A stretch of DNA of 45,548 bases from Actinomycetota bacterium (GTDB taxonomy: Bacteria > Actinomycetota > Actinomycetes > Nanopelagicales > Nanopelagicaceae). Position numbers and translations under genes: made by a program. Position 1 is the first letter of the stretch. Each line of letters starts with the position of its first letter. Location: the NCBI GenBank assembly GCA_005787575.1, contig SYAN01000004.1:1-45548 (forward strand), written 5' to 3'. Positions 26,314-36,155 of this stretch are shown in pieces. The notes beneath the pieces are model-generated. The model saw only the letters and a program-made list of their open reading frames with translations, had not been told where the DNA came from and did not search any database.

Positions 26314-26333
26314 GGCCGCCTCACAGGACGGTC
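26314..26333 (-). promoter_or_regulatory. PyrR-binding RNA loop abutting the pyrR ribosome binding site
   Basis: The transcript contains UCCUGUGAGG, an exact match to the PyrR-binding core UCCNGNGAGG. It folds as stem CCGUC/GGCGG closing the hexaloop CUGUGA (pattern CNGNGA), with an A/C mismatch below. The AAGGAG ribosome binding site (26308-26313) starts directly after the stem. PyrR with UMP bound here would block ribosome entry, as described for mycobacterial pyr translational repression. There is no terminator hairpin, so attenuation is unlikely. Confidence 0.8.
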
Positions 26334-26349
26334 GTTAAAGGGTTGCCGG

Positions 26350-26355
26350 AGTCTA
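26350..26355 (-). promoter_or_regulatory. Candidate -10 (TAGACT) of the pyr operon
   Basis: TAGACT on the minus strand lies 48 bases before the pyrR ATG, in the only sizeable gap (88 bases) between nusB and the pyr genes. It would give a leader of about 40 bases containing the PyrR-binding loop. The same hexamer forms the palindrome at 2051-2060. The -35 is weak. Confidence 0.4.
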
Positions 26356-26389
26356 GCCCATCAGGGCCTCTGCATTGGAATCGGCGCGG

Positions 26390-26788
26390 TTATCTCGGAA
26401 GCGTCGGTGCGAGCGAAGAAATTCGAGCAAGAAGACCATTGATGAACTTGGCGGACTTATCGGTAGAGAGTGACTCAGCCAAGTTAACCGCTTCACTCAT
26501 GGCTACCGAATGATCGAGTGAACCCCAGAGCAATTCGTAAATTGCAATGCGCAGGATGTTTCGATCTACTGCCGGGAGCCGATCCTTGTCCCAATCCTCA
26601 GCATACGTGTGGATCAATGAATCGATTTGGTTGCGGTGTTCCCTCACGCCTTCAACCAAGGCTCTGGTGTAATCCCGACTTTCTCGGCCCAATAACTCTA
26701 AATCCGCGAGCGATGGTTCTTTCCCCCGCAAATCAGCGGCGAAAAGAAGATCCACTGCAGCCTTACGCGCCTTTGTGCGAGCGCTCAT
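26390..26788 (-). CDS. nusB: Transcription antitermination factor NusB
   Basis: RNA-binding protein that acts with NusE (S10) in rRNA antitermination. The 132-residue all-helical protein has the typical RKAAVDLLFAADLRG opening, the middle LPAVDRNILRIAIYELLW, and the closing AVNLAESLSTDKSAKFINGLLARI. The ATG overlaps the efp stop by one base (TGATG). In Streptomyces bldD sits between nusB and pyrR; here that slot holds only the pyr promoter and leader. Confidence 0.97.
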   Translation of the reverse strand: MSARTKARKAAVDLLFAADLRGKEPSLADLELLGRESRDYTRALVEGVREHRNQIDSLIHTYAEDWDKDRLPAVDRNILRIAIYELLWGSLDHSVAMSEAVNLAESLSTDKSAKFINGLLARISSLAPTLPR

Positions 26789-27345
26789 CAGGCGCGCCCG
26801 AGGTACTGACCCGTCCGTGTATCGACGAGAACCTTCTCTCCCTGTTTGATGAAGAGTGGAACTTGAACATTGATTCCAGTTTCAAGCGTCGCAGGTTTAG
26901 ATCCTGCGTTTGATCTATCCCCCTGAAGCCCAGGCTCCGTGTAAGTGATTGTTAGTTCTACTGAGGCTGGCAACTCGATGAAAAGGGGGTTCCCCTCATG
27001 TATCGCAACGATCGCGTTCGTATTCTCAAGCATGTAGTTTGCAGATTCACCCACAGTCTCGCCGGAAACGGTGATTTGGTCATAGTTTGTGGAATCCATG
27101 AATACGAAATCATCACCATCTTTGTAGAGAAACTGCATCTCGCGTCTCTCAAGAATTGCTATCTCGACTTTAATCCCGGCATTGAATGTCTTCTCGACAA
27201 CTTTACCGCTCATCACGTTCTTCATCTTGGTACGTACGAAGGCCGGACCTTTGCCGGGCTTGACATGTTGGAACTCAACAACGGTCCAAAGCTGACCATC
27301 GAGGTCGAGTGTCATGCCATTCTTCAAGTCGTTTGTCGTTGCCAC
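26788..27345 (-). CDS. efp: Elongation factor P
   Basis: Relieves ribosome stalling at polyproline stretches. The 185-residue protein has three OB-like domains; the exposed loop [12 protein letters not shown] at about 27-38 carries the tip lysine in the PGKGPA context, and the C-terminal signature [26 protein letters not shown] region is intact. I see no EpmA or EpmB modification genes nearby. The start is GTG at 27345, 57 bases after aroQ, with only a weak AGAGAG upstream. Confidence 0.98.
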   Translation of the reverse strand: MATTNDLKNGMTLDLDGQLWTVVEFQHVKPGKGPAFVRTKMKNVMSGKVVEKTFNAGIKVEIAILERREMQFLYKDGDDFVFMDSTNYDQITVSGETVGESANYMLENTNAIVAIHEGNPLFIELPASVELTITYTEPGLQGDRSNAGSKPATLETGINVQVPLFIKQGEKVLVDTRTGQYLGRA

Positions 27346-27402
27346 GATGCTCTCTATTCTCGGCTGGTTGATTTGGCGACTCTACGGAGTCAGAGCCTTA
27401 TT

Positions 27403-27855
27403 CTATTGGGTCTTCCTTCTAAGTTCTTTCATCGCAATCAACGCCAATCGATACGAATCCTGCTTGAAACCGGCGATAGTGCCGCTGGCCACACCGGAGA
27501 TCATCGAGGTATGCCTGAACTCCTCTCTGGCTAGTGGATTCGAGAGGTGCACTTCGATTAGCGGTGCGCGTAGCAAAACTGCAGCATCTCTTATTCCAAC
27601 CGAGTAATGGGTGAAGGCTGCTGGATTGAAGATAACTGGTTGCGACTTATCTGCTGCCTCATGGAGCCATCCAATCAAGGTTGCTTCATCATCGCTTTGA
27701 CGAATATCGACTGAAAGCTCTAACTCTCGCGCAGAATCTTCGATGAATTTATGCAATTGGGGGTAGTCGAGATCGCCATAATGTGATTTCTCGCGAAGAT
27801 CTAAGCGAGAGAGATTAGGTCCATTCAGAACCAGGATTGTTGCCGATGAACTCAA
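27403..27855 (-). CDS. aroQ: 3-dehydroquinate dehydratase, type II
   Basis: Third step of the shikimate pathway. The 150-residue protein has ILVLNGPNLSRLDLRE, a catalytic Tyr in SHYGDL, IFNPAAFTHYSVGIRDA (substrate Asn and His), and IEVHLSNPLAREEFRHTSM. The start is TTG at 27855, within the last codons of aroB. A strong GGGAGGTGA ribosome binding site 4 bases upstream supports it, and the only nearby ATG leads straight to a stop. Confidence 0.95.
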   Translation of the reverse strand: MSSSATILVLNGPNLSRLDLREKSHYGDLDYPQLHKFIEDSARELELSVDIRQSDDEATLIGWLHEAADKSQPVIFNPAAFTHYSVGIRDAAVLLRAPLIEVHLSNPLAREEFRHTSMISGVASGTIAGFKQDSYRLALIAMKELRRKTQ

Positions 27856-28904
27856 CTCATCACCTCCCGATAAGCCGTGCGCAAGTCGGTCTCCGATAAA
27901 TCTGAAGAGAGAATGGGATAACCAATAGCGCGAAGTAACACGAACCTAATTATCCCATCCCGACTCTTCTTATCCAGGTGCATCACCGAGAGAAGTGGTT
28001 CGAAAAGTTCAACATCGTATTTCACCGGTAATCCGTACCTTTCAAGGAGAGTTCGGTGAAGGAGGTAGGACTCTTGCTCTAAGCCGCTATGTTTAAATCC
28101 AAGGTGTGCAGCAAAGTGAAGCCCTATTGCAACAGCTTCGCCGTGACGAAGTTGATATTTGCTCAGGTGCTCTATGGCATGACCAAGAGTGTGCCCGTAG
28201 TTAAGGAATGCCCGCGCACCCTTCTCTTTGAAATCCTCCGAAACGATATCCGCTTTCACCACAATGCTACGTCGAACGATTTCGCTAAGTGATACCGCTC
28301 CAGCAGCACTTCTCAAAATCTCTGGACTTGAATTGTTCAATATCTTCAAGATTTCAGGATCTGCGATAAGACCGCACTTGATTACCTCAGCAAGACCAGC
28401 GCAAAAATCACGATCAGAGAGGGTCGAGAGCAGAGCGAGGTCAATAATCACCTCCACTGGTGAATGGAAAGAGCCGATCAAGTTCTTTCCACTTACTCCA
28501 TTGATCCCAGTCTTTCCGCCGATTGATGCATCAACCATCCCAGCTAAGGTTGTCGGTACAGCAACCCAATCAATACCGCGCAACCACGTTGCGGCTGCAA
28601 ATCCAGCTAAATCAGTGATTGAACCGCCACCGATTGCGACTATCAAGTCGGATCGCTCAATGCCTTTGGATTCAAAGAAATCCCAAAGCTTCTTGATCGT
28701 TACAAAATCCTTCGCATGCTCCCCATCGGGGACTAGGAAGATGTCGTATTCTTGGACCATCATCGAGATGTGCTCAACGACCTCAGATGAAGTGATTACA
28801 ACTGTCTTGCGTTTACCTTGAATCTGATTAAGGCGAGAAGCCCACGAACCGCTAAATGTCACGTGATAGGGATGCTCAGCTTTGACTTCAATCATCAAAC
28901 TCAC
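27852..28904 (-). CDS. aroB: 3-dehydroquinate synthase
   Basis: Second shikimate step, converting DAHP to 3-dehydroquinate, NAD- and zinc-dependent. The 350-residue protein has IAIGGGSITDLAGFAAATWLRG-type NAD binding (about 91-113), VPTTLAGMVDASIGGKTGIN, and the metal segment YGHTLGHAIEH near residue 240. The start is GTG 28904, overlapping the aroK stop as GTGA, or ATG 28895 three codons later. It is in the tight run aroC-aroK-aroB-aroQ. Confidence 0.97.
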   Translation of the reverse strand: MSLMIEVKAEHPYHVTFSGSWASRLNQIQGKRKTVVITSSEVVEHISMMVQEYDIFLVPDGEHAKDFVTIKKLWDFFESKGIERSDLIVAIGGGSITDLAGFAAATWLRGIDWVAVPTTLAGMVDASIGGKTGINGVSGKNLIGSFHSPVEVIIDLALLSTLSDRDFCAGLAEVIKCGLIADPEILKILNNSSPEILRSAAGAVSLSEIVRRSIVVKADIVSEDFKEKGARAFLNYGHTLGHAIEHLSKYQLRHGEAVAIGLHFAAHLGFKHSGLEQESYLLHRTLLERYGLPVKYDVELFEPLLSVMHLDKKSRDGIIRFVLLRAIGYPILSSDLSETDLRTAYREVMS

Positions 28905-29446
28905 GCCGCTTCCAATATCTTTTCAATTTCGATGACAACTATTTCTGGATTCTTGTCATTGGTGTCAACCGTGGCCGATGCGAGGGACTGATAAATCGGT
29001 CGCCGATGATTCATCAGCTCCTGCCATTGTTGACGCGGATTGATCATTAATAGAGGTCGCTCGCGATTGAATCCAACTCTGGGAGCGGCGCTCGCGAGTG
29101 AGACATCAAGATAGATGACGTCATCTCGATCTCTCAAGACTTCCTGGACTCGTTCGCTAAGGATCGAACCACCACCAAGAGCCAGCACTACTGGTTGACT
29201 TTGATTCGAGGCTTGCTCTTTTATGCTCTGCAGCACGATTGATTCCTCAATCTCGCGAAATTTCGCTTCACCGTCTTCGATGAATATCTGTGAAACTTTT
29301 TTACCAGTCGACTCTTCGATAATGAAATCGGTGTCAAGAAATGGCACGCCCAACTCTCGGGCCAAAAGTCCGCCAACTGTGCTCTTTCCAGCGCCTGGAG
29401 GTCCTATCAATATGCAACCGCGCGATCTCTTCGTTGCAGACATCAC
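28901..29446 (-). CDS. aroK: Shikimate kinase
   Basis: Phosphorylates shikimate. The 181-residue P-loop protein has [13 protein letters not shown] at about 14-26, the shikimate-binding DTD at about 38-40, ALGGGSIL near 93, and a lid region with RPLL. The start is GTG 29446 (GTGA overlap with the aroC stop) or ATG 29443 (TGATG overlap). Either way it is coupled to aroC. Confidence 0.96.
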   Translation of the reverse strand: MMSATKRSRGCILIGPPGAGKSTVGGLLARELGVPFLDTDFIIEESTGKKVSQIFIEDGEAKFREIEESIVLQSIKEQASNQSQPVVLALGGGSILSERVQEVLRDRDDVIYLDVSLASAAPRVGFNRERPLLMINPRQQWQELMNHRRPIYQSLASATVDTNDKNPEIVVIEIEKILEAA

Positions 29447-30627
29447 TTGATCTTCATCGAACCTAGGTAATTCTCGAGATTTCGCTTTGATTCCTCGAGA
29501 CTATCGCCTCCGAACTTCTCAAGAAATGCCTCGGCGAGCACGAGTGCCACCATCGCTTCGCCAATCACACCAGCAGCAGGCACTGCACAGACATCAGAGC
29601 GTTGGTTGATCGCCTTTGCAACCTCTCCAGTCGACACATCAACAGTTGAAAGTGCCTTCGGGACAGTTGAGATTGGCTTCATTGCAGCGCGAAGTCGCAA
29701 TGTTTGGCCATTGGACATCCCGCCCTCAGTTCCTCCAGATCGATTTGTACTTCGCTCAAGTCCATCTGAACCTGGGTGAATTTCATCGTGAGCTTTTGAG
29801 CCCCTTCTGGATGCAGTGACAAAACCATCTCCAACTTCAACACCCTTTATCGCTTGAATGCTCATCAAAGCGCCAGCCAATCGACCATCGATTCTTCGAT
29901 CCCAGTGAACATGTGAACCCAGTCCAATAGGGACATTGAAAGCTAGAACTTCGAAAACTCCTCCGAGAGTATCGCCCTCACTATGAGCTGCTTCGATTTC
30001 TGAGACAAAGGCAGCGCTGAGCGAAGAATTTGCGGCACGAACCAAATCCTCATCAATACGATCTAAATCGCCGAATGTCGGATTGACTTCGATATTCAAA
30101 TTCCGATCCGAAACTGAACCGATTGACACCACATGACTAAGGATTTCAATGCCTGCGACCTGGCTCAAAAAGTTCTTCGCTACTTTTCCCAGAGCCACTC
30201 GCATCGCCGTCTCTCGAGCACTTGCTCGCTCCAAGATTGGACGTGCATCGTTAAAGCCATATTTCTGCATGCCAACAAGATCAGCATGACCGGGCCTCGG
30301 CCTGGTAAGCGCTTCGTTCCGTCCGAGCCCTTCAATCTCTTCTTCCGAGACTGGATCGGCAGACATAACTTTCTCCCATTTGGGCCATTCAGTATTTTCA
30401 ATCTCAATCGCAACCGGTCCGCCCTGGGTCAGTCCGTGGCGCACCCCGCCAAGAATTCGAAGTGCATCGACTTCAAACTTCTGACGAGCTCCTCTCCCAA
30501 AACCCAATCGACGTCGAGCCAATTCAATTTCTAAGTCTTTACTTGAGATTGAGACATTAGCGGGCACTCCCTCGAGAATTCCGAGTAGGGCCGGGCCGTG
30601 AGACTCACCTGCAGTTAGCCAGCGCAC
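29443..30627 (-). CDS. aroC: Chorismate synthase
   Basis: Last common step to aromatic compounds, EPSP to chorismate, with reduced FMN. The 394-residue protein begins [20 protein letters not shown]. It also has [44 protein letters not shown], and the C-terminal [14 protein letters not shown] and [12 protein letters not shown] motifs. The start is GTG at 30627, with GGGAG about 9 bases upstream. Confidence 0.98.
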   Translation of the reverse strand: MRWLTAGESHGPALLGILEGVPANVSISSKDLEIELARRRLGFGRGARQKFEVDALRILGGVRHGLTQGGPVAIEIENTEWPKWEKVMSADPVSEEEIEGLGRNEALTRPRPGHADLVGMQKYGFNDARPILERASARETAMRVALGKVAKNFLSQVAGIEILSHVVSIGSVSDRNLNIEVNPTFGDLDRIDEDLVRAANSSLSAAFVSEIEAAHSEGDTLGGVFEVLAFNVPIGLGSHVHWDRRIDGRLAGALMSIQAIKGVEVGDGFVTASRRGSKAHDEIHPGSDGLERSTNRSGGTEGGMSNGQTLRLRAAMKPISTVPKALSTVDVSTGEVAKAINQRSDVCAVPAAGVIGEAMVALVLAEAFLEKFGGDSLEESKRNLENYLGSMKIK

Positions 30628-30667
30628 CCCCGAATTCTCCCACAGCGGGGCCGGATCAAGGCGCGAG

Positions 30668-31120
30668 TTAAAGGAAAACTCCGGCCAGACTCCCTATTGC
30701 TAGAAAGGGGGCGAAAGGAAGCGGGCGATTCATTCGAAGTCGAAAAGCTAGCTGAATTCCGCCCAGGAAAAGTGATGCCAATCCAATAACCAGGAGGAAG
30801 GTGCTCCAATTGATGACCCCACCAATAGACCAGGTCACGTAGATGAGAAGTTTGATATCTCCCATACCAAAATTTTCTACAATCCAACGTCCAGGCACCG
30901 GGGCGAGAATGAGCGCTCCTGCAAGAAGAAGCGCAACTACTCCCCTTCGATAACTAACTACATCAAGTCCATCAAATCTATTAATTAACTCGAATCCAAT
31001 GTGTGAGAAGACGGCGATGAGGAGTAATGCGTTAGGGATCTTTCTGGTCCGAATATCAATTATCGAAGCACAAAATAAAGTAAGAGATGCAAGTGAAACG
31101 TGTATCTCTTCGAAAACCAC
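30668..31120 (-). CDS. A24 family prepilin peptidase, catalytic domain only
   Basis: A 150-residue membrane aspartyl protease of the type IV prepilin peptidase family. The first catalytic Asp is in [12 protein letters not shown] (about 20-31) and the second in the GMGDIKLL motif (about 85-92). About four to five membrane segments are present. The N-terminal methylase domain of classical PilD is absent, as in many actinobacterial members. No pilin or Tad genes are in the window, so the substrate is unknown. The start is GTG at 31120 with no Shine-Dalgarno; TATCTT lies 5 bases upstream. Confidence 0.88.
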   Translation of the reverse strand: MVFEEIHVSLASLTLFCASIIDIRTRKIPNALLLIAVFSHIGFELINRFDGLDVVSYRRGVVALLLAGALILAPVPGRWIVENFGMGDIKLLIYVTWSIGGVINWSTFLLVIGLASLFLGGIQLAFRLRMNRPLPFAPFLAIGSLAGVFL

Positions 31121-31125
31121 GCTCG

Positions 31126-31131
31126 AAGATA
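31126..31131 (-). promoter_or_regulatory. Candidate -10 (TATCTT) for the prepilin peptidase gene
   Basis: TATCTT ends 5 bases before a GTG start that has no Shine-Dalgarno, inside a 30-base gap after aroE. The pattern is like the other leaderless candidates. Confidence 0.3.
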
Positions 31132-31150
31132 CTGAAAAAAGAAATTTCGA

Positions 31151-31957
31151 TTACTTTGAGGCTTCTCGTGCTGTGGATATTTTCATTTCCTGGTACATGG
31201 CATCTCGATCAAAATCTAACCCTGTGAAGAGCGCCGCCTGATCCACAGCTTGTGCTACGAGCAGTGGGAGCCCAGAAATTACTCGCCCCTTCACTACTCC
31301 CGCGAAAGTTGATGGCCAGGGCGAATATGTAACATCCAACAAAGTTCCTTCATAACCCTGCAACTTAACAGAAATATTGGTTTGTGCAGAGGTTGGGATT
31401 GTTGAGATGACCAGGTCATAGTCACTTCGATTCCATGTTTGATCTAAACCGTGAAATGTGAGTTGAATTCTGCTGGCCTTTTGCAACAGAGCATCCCTGC
31501 GCGAGCTCCTACGAAAGATTTCGACTGCGCCAATAGTCTCGCCTCTGCCACTCAACTGCCCGAGAGCAACCAAGGCAGATCGTGCTGTTGCACCCGAGCC
31601 TATGATGGCAATTTTTCGAAGACTGACGCTCAACTCCTCAAGAACTCGCACCATTCCGGATACATCGGTGTTGTAACCGCGACCACCAGTTATCGTGTTG
31701 ACGCTGTGAGCGGAGATCGAATAGCTATCACAGGGCAATTCCAAGGCAAAAACAACCTCTTTCAGCGGCATAGTCAGCGAGAACCCGTTCCACTCTCCGC
31801 TTGCAATTGCGTCTTGAATGAATGCGATAGCAGAGACCTCATCATGTTCGATTCGTTCGTAGGAGAACTCAAGGCCCAACTTCTGATAAATCTGGCCGTG
31901 CACAAACGGCGAGAGCGAGTGAGAAACGGGTTTACCTAATACCGCCGCCTTAATCAT
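31151..31957 (-). CDS. aroE: Shikimate dehydrogenase
   Basis: Reduces 3-dehydroshikimate to shikimate with NADPH. The 268-residue protein has GKPVSHSLSPFVHG (about 8-21, substrate Ser pair), FSLTMPLKE with the catalytic Lys (usually NVTxPxK, so slightly diverged), YNTDVSG with the catalytic Asp, IIGSGATARSAL (NADP loop) and the C-terminal VAQAVDQAALFTG. ATG 31957 overlaps the mltG stop by 8 bases. It completes a local aroE/C/K/B/Q set. Confidence 0.94.
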   Translation of the reverse strand: MIKAAVLGKPVSHSLSPFVHGQIYQKLGLEFSYERIEHDEVSAIAFIQDAIASGEWNGFSLTMPLKEVVFALELPCDSYSISAHSVNTITGGRGYNTDVSGMVRVLEELSVSLRKIAIIGSGATARSALVALGQLSGRGETIGAVEIFRRSSRRDALLQKASRIQLTFHGLDQTWNRSDYDLVISTIPTSAQTNISVKLQGYEGTLLDVTYSPWPSTFAGVVKGRVISGLPLLVAQAVDQAALFTGLDFDRDAMYQEMKISTAREASK

Positions 31958-32990
31958 CGAAAAGTCCGGCTTTGTAGTTCTTACGATAAAGCTCTTTCCA
32001 ACTCAAGAATTCATCATAACTTTTGGTGAAACGAGTTTCTTTCGGTGCTACGGTGATGAAGTAGAGCCAGTCACCTGCATCTGGTTCAACCGTTGCGCGC
32101 ATCGCAGCGCTTGTAGGGCTTCCTATCGGTCCAGGCGGCAATCCCTGTCTTCGATAAGTGTTGTATGGGCTCTCGATTCGGGTACCGGCCGATGAAACTG
32201 CGATGTTTCCACGCTCTCGCTTGATGTAATGAATGGTTGAATCCATTTGTAGCGCCATTTTACGATCAAGCCGGTTGTAGATGACTCGTGCGATCTTGCC
32301 GAAGACATCTGGCGTTCCCTCTGCCTCGACTATAGAAGCAATAATCAGAAATTCATCAGGAGAAATACCTTCTGGTAGTCGATCTAAATCGATTTCCGCC
32401 AACGACTTAGCAAAACGTTCGGTCATTGCATCAATCGCATCAACTGTGCTTGAGCCGGGTTCGAAGCTGTACTTTGCCGGATAAAGAAACCCTTCGATGG
32501 ACTGAAGCTTGAACGGCTCTTTCGGTCTTCGCTCACTCACGATTTCTCGGACATTTTTAAAGCCATTAGCCTCAAGCAATGCAATAACTTCATCGAGCCG
32601 CGCACCATCGCGAACCGAAATCAATCCGATAACGCGATCAAGATCGAGAAGCTGTTCGAGCGCTTGAGAAGCAGGGATTTTGGTCTCTATTCGGTAGGTC
32701 CCGGGCGCTATTCGGCCAGATCGAGAGTCGCTCACCGCCAAACGAAAGAAAGTCTCGGCTGACTTGATCACTCCTGCCTTTTCCAACTTCTGTGCAATCT
32801 CCGAGCCGCTATCGCCCGATTCGATGACCACTGTCGTCGAGGCCTCACTGAAACCGATTTGAAAGTCAGGGAGTTTTTGAGGTTGATTCGCAATCTCGCG
32901 CAAAGTAAAAGTGACTAGCCCCATCAAGATCGCCACCACGAAAAGAGCAACAAAATCACTTCTTCTCACTAACAAGCTTCTACTCTTCAT
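31950..32990 (-). CDS. mltG: Endolytic murein transglycosylase
   Basis: Inner-membrane enzyme that cuts nascent peptidoglycan strands. The 346-residue protein has one N-terminal membrane segment (about 13-30), a LysM-like part (about 50-120), and the YceG domain with SIEGFLYPAKYSF, the catalytic Glu in IIASIVEAEG near 217-226, and TYRRQGLPPGPIGSP. ATG 32990 overlaps the ruvX stop as ATGA. The order alaS-ruvX-mltG-aroE is conserved in Actinobacteria. Confidence 0.96.
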   Translation of the reverse strand: MKSRSLLVRRSDFVALFVVAILMGLVTFTLREIANQPQKLPDFQIGFSEASTTVVIESGDSGSEIAQKLEKAGVIKSAETFFRLAVSDSRSGRIAPGTYRIETKIPASQALEQLLDLDRVIGLISVRDGARLDEVIALLEANGFKNVREIVSERRPKEPFKLQSIEGFLYPAKYSFEPGSSTVDAIDAMTERFAKSLAEIDLDRLPEGISPDEFLIIASIVEAEGTPDVFGKIARVIYNRLDRKMALQMDSTIHYIKRERGNIAVSSAGTRIESPYNTYRRQGLPPGPIGSPTSAAMRATVEPDAGDWLYFITVAPKETRFTKSYDEFLSWKELYRKNYKAGLFDD

Positions 32991-33433
32991 GAGATTTCAC
33001 TCCCGGCAAGCAGACCAGTGTTTTTCTCCGTTATCAATGCCTGTTCGAGAAGAACTGTGGCGGCAACCGCATCAATCTCTTTACGAGCCTCTCGCTCACT
33101 CTTACCGCTTTCACGCAACAAAAAAGCTGCGCTCTTAGTGGAAAGTCTCTCATCAATCAGGCGAATCGGGCCCGGAAACTTCTCACTAACCTCTATTGCG
33201 AAATCTCTAGCCAAATTTGCCGCGCTCCCGACATTGCCTGTGAGGGTGACTGGGTAGCCGACATAGATGGCAGTTGGGTGATACTCCGCAATTAATTCAC
33301 TGAACTCTTTCTCCCAATCCGAACTATCCAGAGAAGTTACGGGAAAGACGAAGAGCCCTTCTGGGTCGCTAACTGCAACTCCAATTCGAACTAGACCGTA
33401 GTCGAGAGCGAGGCGGCGACCTTTCTCAACCAT
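32987..33433 (-). CDS. ruvX: RuvX/YqgF Holliday junction resolvase-like protein
   Basis: RNase H-fold nuclease of the YqgF family, linked to 16S rRNA 5' maturation and possibly to Holliday junction resolution. The 148-residue protein has catalytic acidic residues in LALDYGLVRIGVAVSD (Asp10), RLIDERLSTKSA, and KEIDAVAATVLLE. ATG 33433 has GGAG close upstream; the gene begins 34 bases after alaS. Confidence 0.94.
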   Translation of the reverse strand: MVEKGRRLALDYGLVRIGVAVSDPEGLFVFPVTSLDSSDWEKEFSELIAEYHPTAIYVGYPVTLTGNVGSAANLARDFAIEVSEKFPGPIRLIDERLSTKSAAFLLRESGKSEREARKEIDAVAATVLLEQALITEKNTGLLAGSEIS

Positions 33434-33467
33434 GATCTCCGTCCTTCAATTATTGATAGCTCAAATA

Positions 33468-36149
33468 TCACGAATGCGTGATCACGGAACGCAGTTCGCG
33501 CTCTATTGAGGTGAAGGCATCCTTCAACGCGGGAAGGTTAGTTCCGCCGCCTTGTGCGAAATCATCCTTTCCGCCACCACCTCCAGCGAGGAGATTTGAC
33601 GCTGATTTCACAAGGACACCCGCCTTAACACCCGCTTTTCGCGCTGATTCATCAACCGCAGCGACCAGAACAATCTTTCCTTCGCGGACGCTGGAGAGCA
33701 CAATCACGGAATTCAATTTCTTCGCTCTTAACGCCAAGGATATCTGTCTCAACTCATCGGCCGTAAGAGCGATATCGAATGAGTGGGAAAACAAAGTCGT
33801 CTCACCTATTTTTGGTGCTGAATCTAAATTTCTGCCAAGTGCATCTAAGGCTTTGGCAACACGGACTTCTGTTAACTCCTTCTCCGCACTCTTCAAGGAA
33901 TCGAGGAGCGAAGCGATGCGATCTGGTACCTCTTCACTCCGAGTGACCTTAAGAATTTCGACAACTCGAGCTAATAGGAGATTCTCTCTAGCTAGAAATG
34001 AGTAGGCATCGATCCCGACAAGCGCGTCTACTCGTCGCACACCCGAACCAATAGAAGACTCACCAAGAAATTTGATCAAGCCCAACTCTCCCGAAGCCTT
34101 AACATGTGTACCGCCGCAAAGCTCTTTAGCCCAATCGCCTACACTCACTACTCGAACAATCTCGCCATACTTCTCACCAAAGAGTGCCATCGCGCCGATG
34201 CGTTTGGCTTCATCTTGGCTCATCTCTGCGGCGGTCACTGGAAGGTTCGACAAAAGCAGATCATTGACTCGACCCTCGACTTCCTGCATCGTCATTTCAG
34301 ATACAGGTCCTGTGCTAGGAAAATCGAAGCGAAAGCGTCCCGGGGCATTCTCTGAGCCAGCTTGCGTAGCGGTTTCGCCCAAAACTTCTCGGAACGCCTT
34401 GTGAACCATATGAGTTGCAGTATGCGCCCGGGATATCGCGGCTCTACGATCGCCATCAATAACTGCGTGAACGCGACCACCGACACGTAACGCCCCCGAG
34501 GTCATCTCGCCCCTATGGACAAAAAGTCCCGGCACGGGAGTTTGAACGTCAAATACTTCGAAGACGCTCCCATCATCAAGAAGGATTTCGCCGTGATCGG
34601 CAAGTTGTCCGCCACCTTCAGCATAGAACGGAGTTCGATCAAGAACTAGTTCTGCCATGCCGCCACTTTCTTGCACGGACTTACCATCACTAACTATGGC
34701 TATGACGGTAGCTTCGCCGCTCGTACTTTGATAACCGATGAACTCACTGCTCTTGCCACGTTCCAAGATCTTGCGGTACTCCGATAGGTCGGTATGCCCG
34801 GACTTCTTGGCTTTAGCATCGGCTTTCGCTCGATCTTTCTGCTCACGCATCAATTGCCTGAAGCCTGCTTCATCAACTGAAAGCCCTTTTTCAGCAGCCA
34901 TTTCCAACGTCAGGTCGAAAGGGAAACCGTAGGTGTCATGAAGCATGAAGACATCATTAGCCGGCAAGACCTTCGAACTCGTCTTCTTCAATGCATCTGC
35001 CGCCAAGTCGAAAATACTCGTGCCACTCCTTAAGGTTTCAAGGAAGGTTCCCTCTTCGTTCTCGGTAACCGCCTCGATGCGTTCACGATCGCTTCGAAGC
35101 TCTGGATATTGTGGAGACATGGCTTCGATCGAGGACTTGATGAGCTCTACCAACGTCGGCTCTGCGCTACCGAGAATGCGCATATTCCTGACGACTCTAC
35201 GCATCATTCTTCGCAATACGTAGCCTCGGCCCTCGTTTCCTGGGGTCACTCCATCACCAATCAACATCGCAGCGGTTCTGGCATGATCTGCGATCACTCG
35301 CAATGAGACGTCACTTCGTTCATTCTGGCCATAGCCAACGCCAGTAAGTTCAGATGCTTTACGCAAGATAATGCTTGTTGTATCAATCTCGTAGATGTTA
35401 TCGACTCCTTGCAAGAGCGCGGCGGTGCGCTCAAGCCCCAGACCCGTGTCGATATTTTTCGCGGGCAATTCCCCAAGAATTGGGTAGTCCTCTTTACCCG
35501 GACCATCACCACGAAGATTCTGCATGAAAACTAGGTTCCAGATCTCTAGATACCGGTCTTCATCCGCAATCGGCCCGCCATCGCGTCCATATTCGGGTCC
35601 CCGATCAAAATAAATCTCAGAGCACGGACCACACGGTCCAGGAACACCCATAGACCAGAAGTTGTCTGCCATTCCTCGTCGCTGTATTCGCTCCTTCGGC
35701 ACACCAACTTCCTTATGCCAGATATCCGCCGCTTCATCATCATCAAGGTAGACAGTGACCCAAAGTCGACCTGGATCGAAACCAAAACCACCGTCGTTCT
35801 GGCTCTTTGTTAGCAGTTCCCATGCGAGGGAGATTGCGCCCGCTTTGAAATAATCACCAAAGGAGAAATTGCCACACATCTGAAAGAACGACGCATGTCG
35901 CGTTGTTTTGCCAACCTCATCAATGTCCAAAGTGCGAACACATTTCTGAACAGATGTCGCACGTGGATAAGGCGGTGGCAATTCCCCGAGGAAATATGGC
36001 TTGAATGGAACCATTCCAGCATTGACCAGGAGAAGGTTGGGATCGTTGAGGATCAAAGAGGCTGACGGCACCACAGTATGGGCAAGGCCTTGACTATTAC
36101 CCGACTCGAAGAAGTCCAGCCACCGTTTTCGGATTTCGGCGGAGTTCAC
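33468..36149 (-). CDS. alaS: Alanyl-tRNA synthetase
   Basis: Charges tRNA-Ala and edits mischarged Ser or Gly. The 893-residue protein contains an N-terminal class II catalytic domain ([41 protein letters not shown]), the editing-site zinc motif HTATHMVHK near 578 with [11 protein letters not shown] near 676, and a C-Ala domain ending with [14 protein letters not shown]. The start is GTG 36149, six bases after the DUF948 gene. Full length with no sign of decay. Confidence 0.98.
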   Translation of the reverse strand: MNSAEIRKRWLDFFESGNSQGLAHTVVPSASLILNDPNLLLVNAGMVPFKPYFLGELPPPYPRATSVQKCVRTLDIDEVGKTTRHASFFQMCGNFSFGDYFKAGAISLAWELLTKSQNDGGFGFDPGRLWVTVYLDDDEAADIWHKEVGVPKERIQRRGMADNFWSMGVPGPCGPCSEIYFDRGPEYGRDGGPIADEDRYLEIWNLVFMQNLRGDGPGKEDYPILGELPAKNIDTGLGLERTAALLQGVDNIYEIDTTSIILRKASELTGVGYGQNERSDVSLRVIADHARTAAMLIGDGVTPGNEGRGYVLRRMMRRVVRNMRILGSAEPTLVELIKSSIEAMSPQYPELRSDRERIEAVTENEEGTFLETLRSGTSIFDLAADALKKTSSKVLPANDVFMLHDTYGFPFDLTLEMAAEKGLSVDEAGFRQLMREQKDRAKADAKAKKSGHTDLSEYRKILERGKSSEFIGYQSTSGEATVIAIVSDGKSVQESGGMAELVLDRTPFYAEGGGQLADHGEILLDDGSVFEVFDVQTPVPGLFVHRGEMTSGALRVGGRVHAVIDGDRRAAISRAHTATHMVHKAFREVLGETATQAGSENAPGRFRFDFPSTGPVSEMTMQEVEGRVNDLLLSNLPVTAAEMSQDEAKRIGAMALFGEKYGEIVRVVSVGDWAKELCGGTHVKASGELGLIKFLGESSIGSGVRRVDALVGIDAYSFLARENLLLARVVEILKVTRSEEVPDRIASLLDSLKSAEKELTEVRVAKALDALGRNLDSAPKIGETTLFSHSFDIALTADELRQISLALRAKKLNSVIVLSSVREGKIVLVAAVDESARKAGVKAGVLVKSASNLLAGGGGGKDDFAQGGGTNLPALKDAFTSIERELRSVITHS

Positions 36150-36155
36150 AGCGTT

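Noticed and set aside
26998-27534. A 178-codon + strand frame spanning the efp-aroQ gap
   Set aside because: Mostly antisense to efp and aroQ; the gap itself is only 57 bases and no start signal is seen.
28228-28821. A 197-codon open frame on the + strand opposite aroB
   Set aside because: Composition follows the complement of aroB codons; no ribosome binding site and no recognisable motif.
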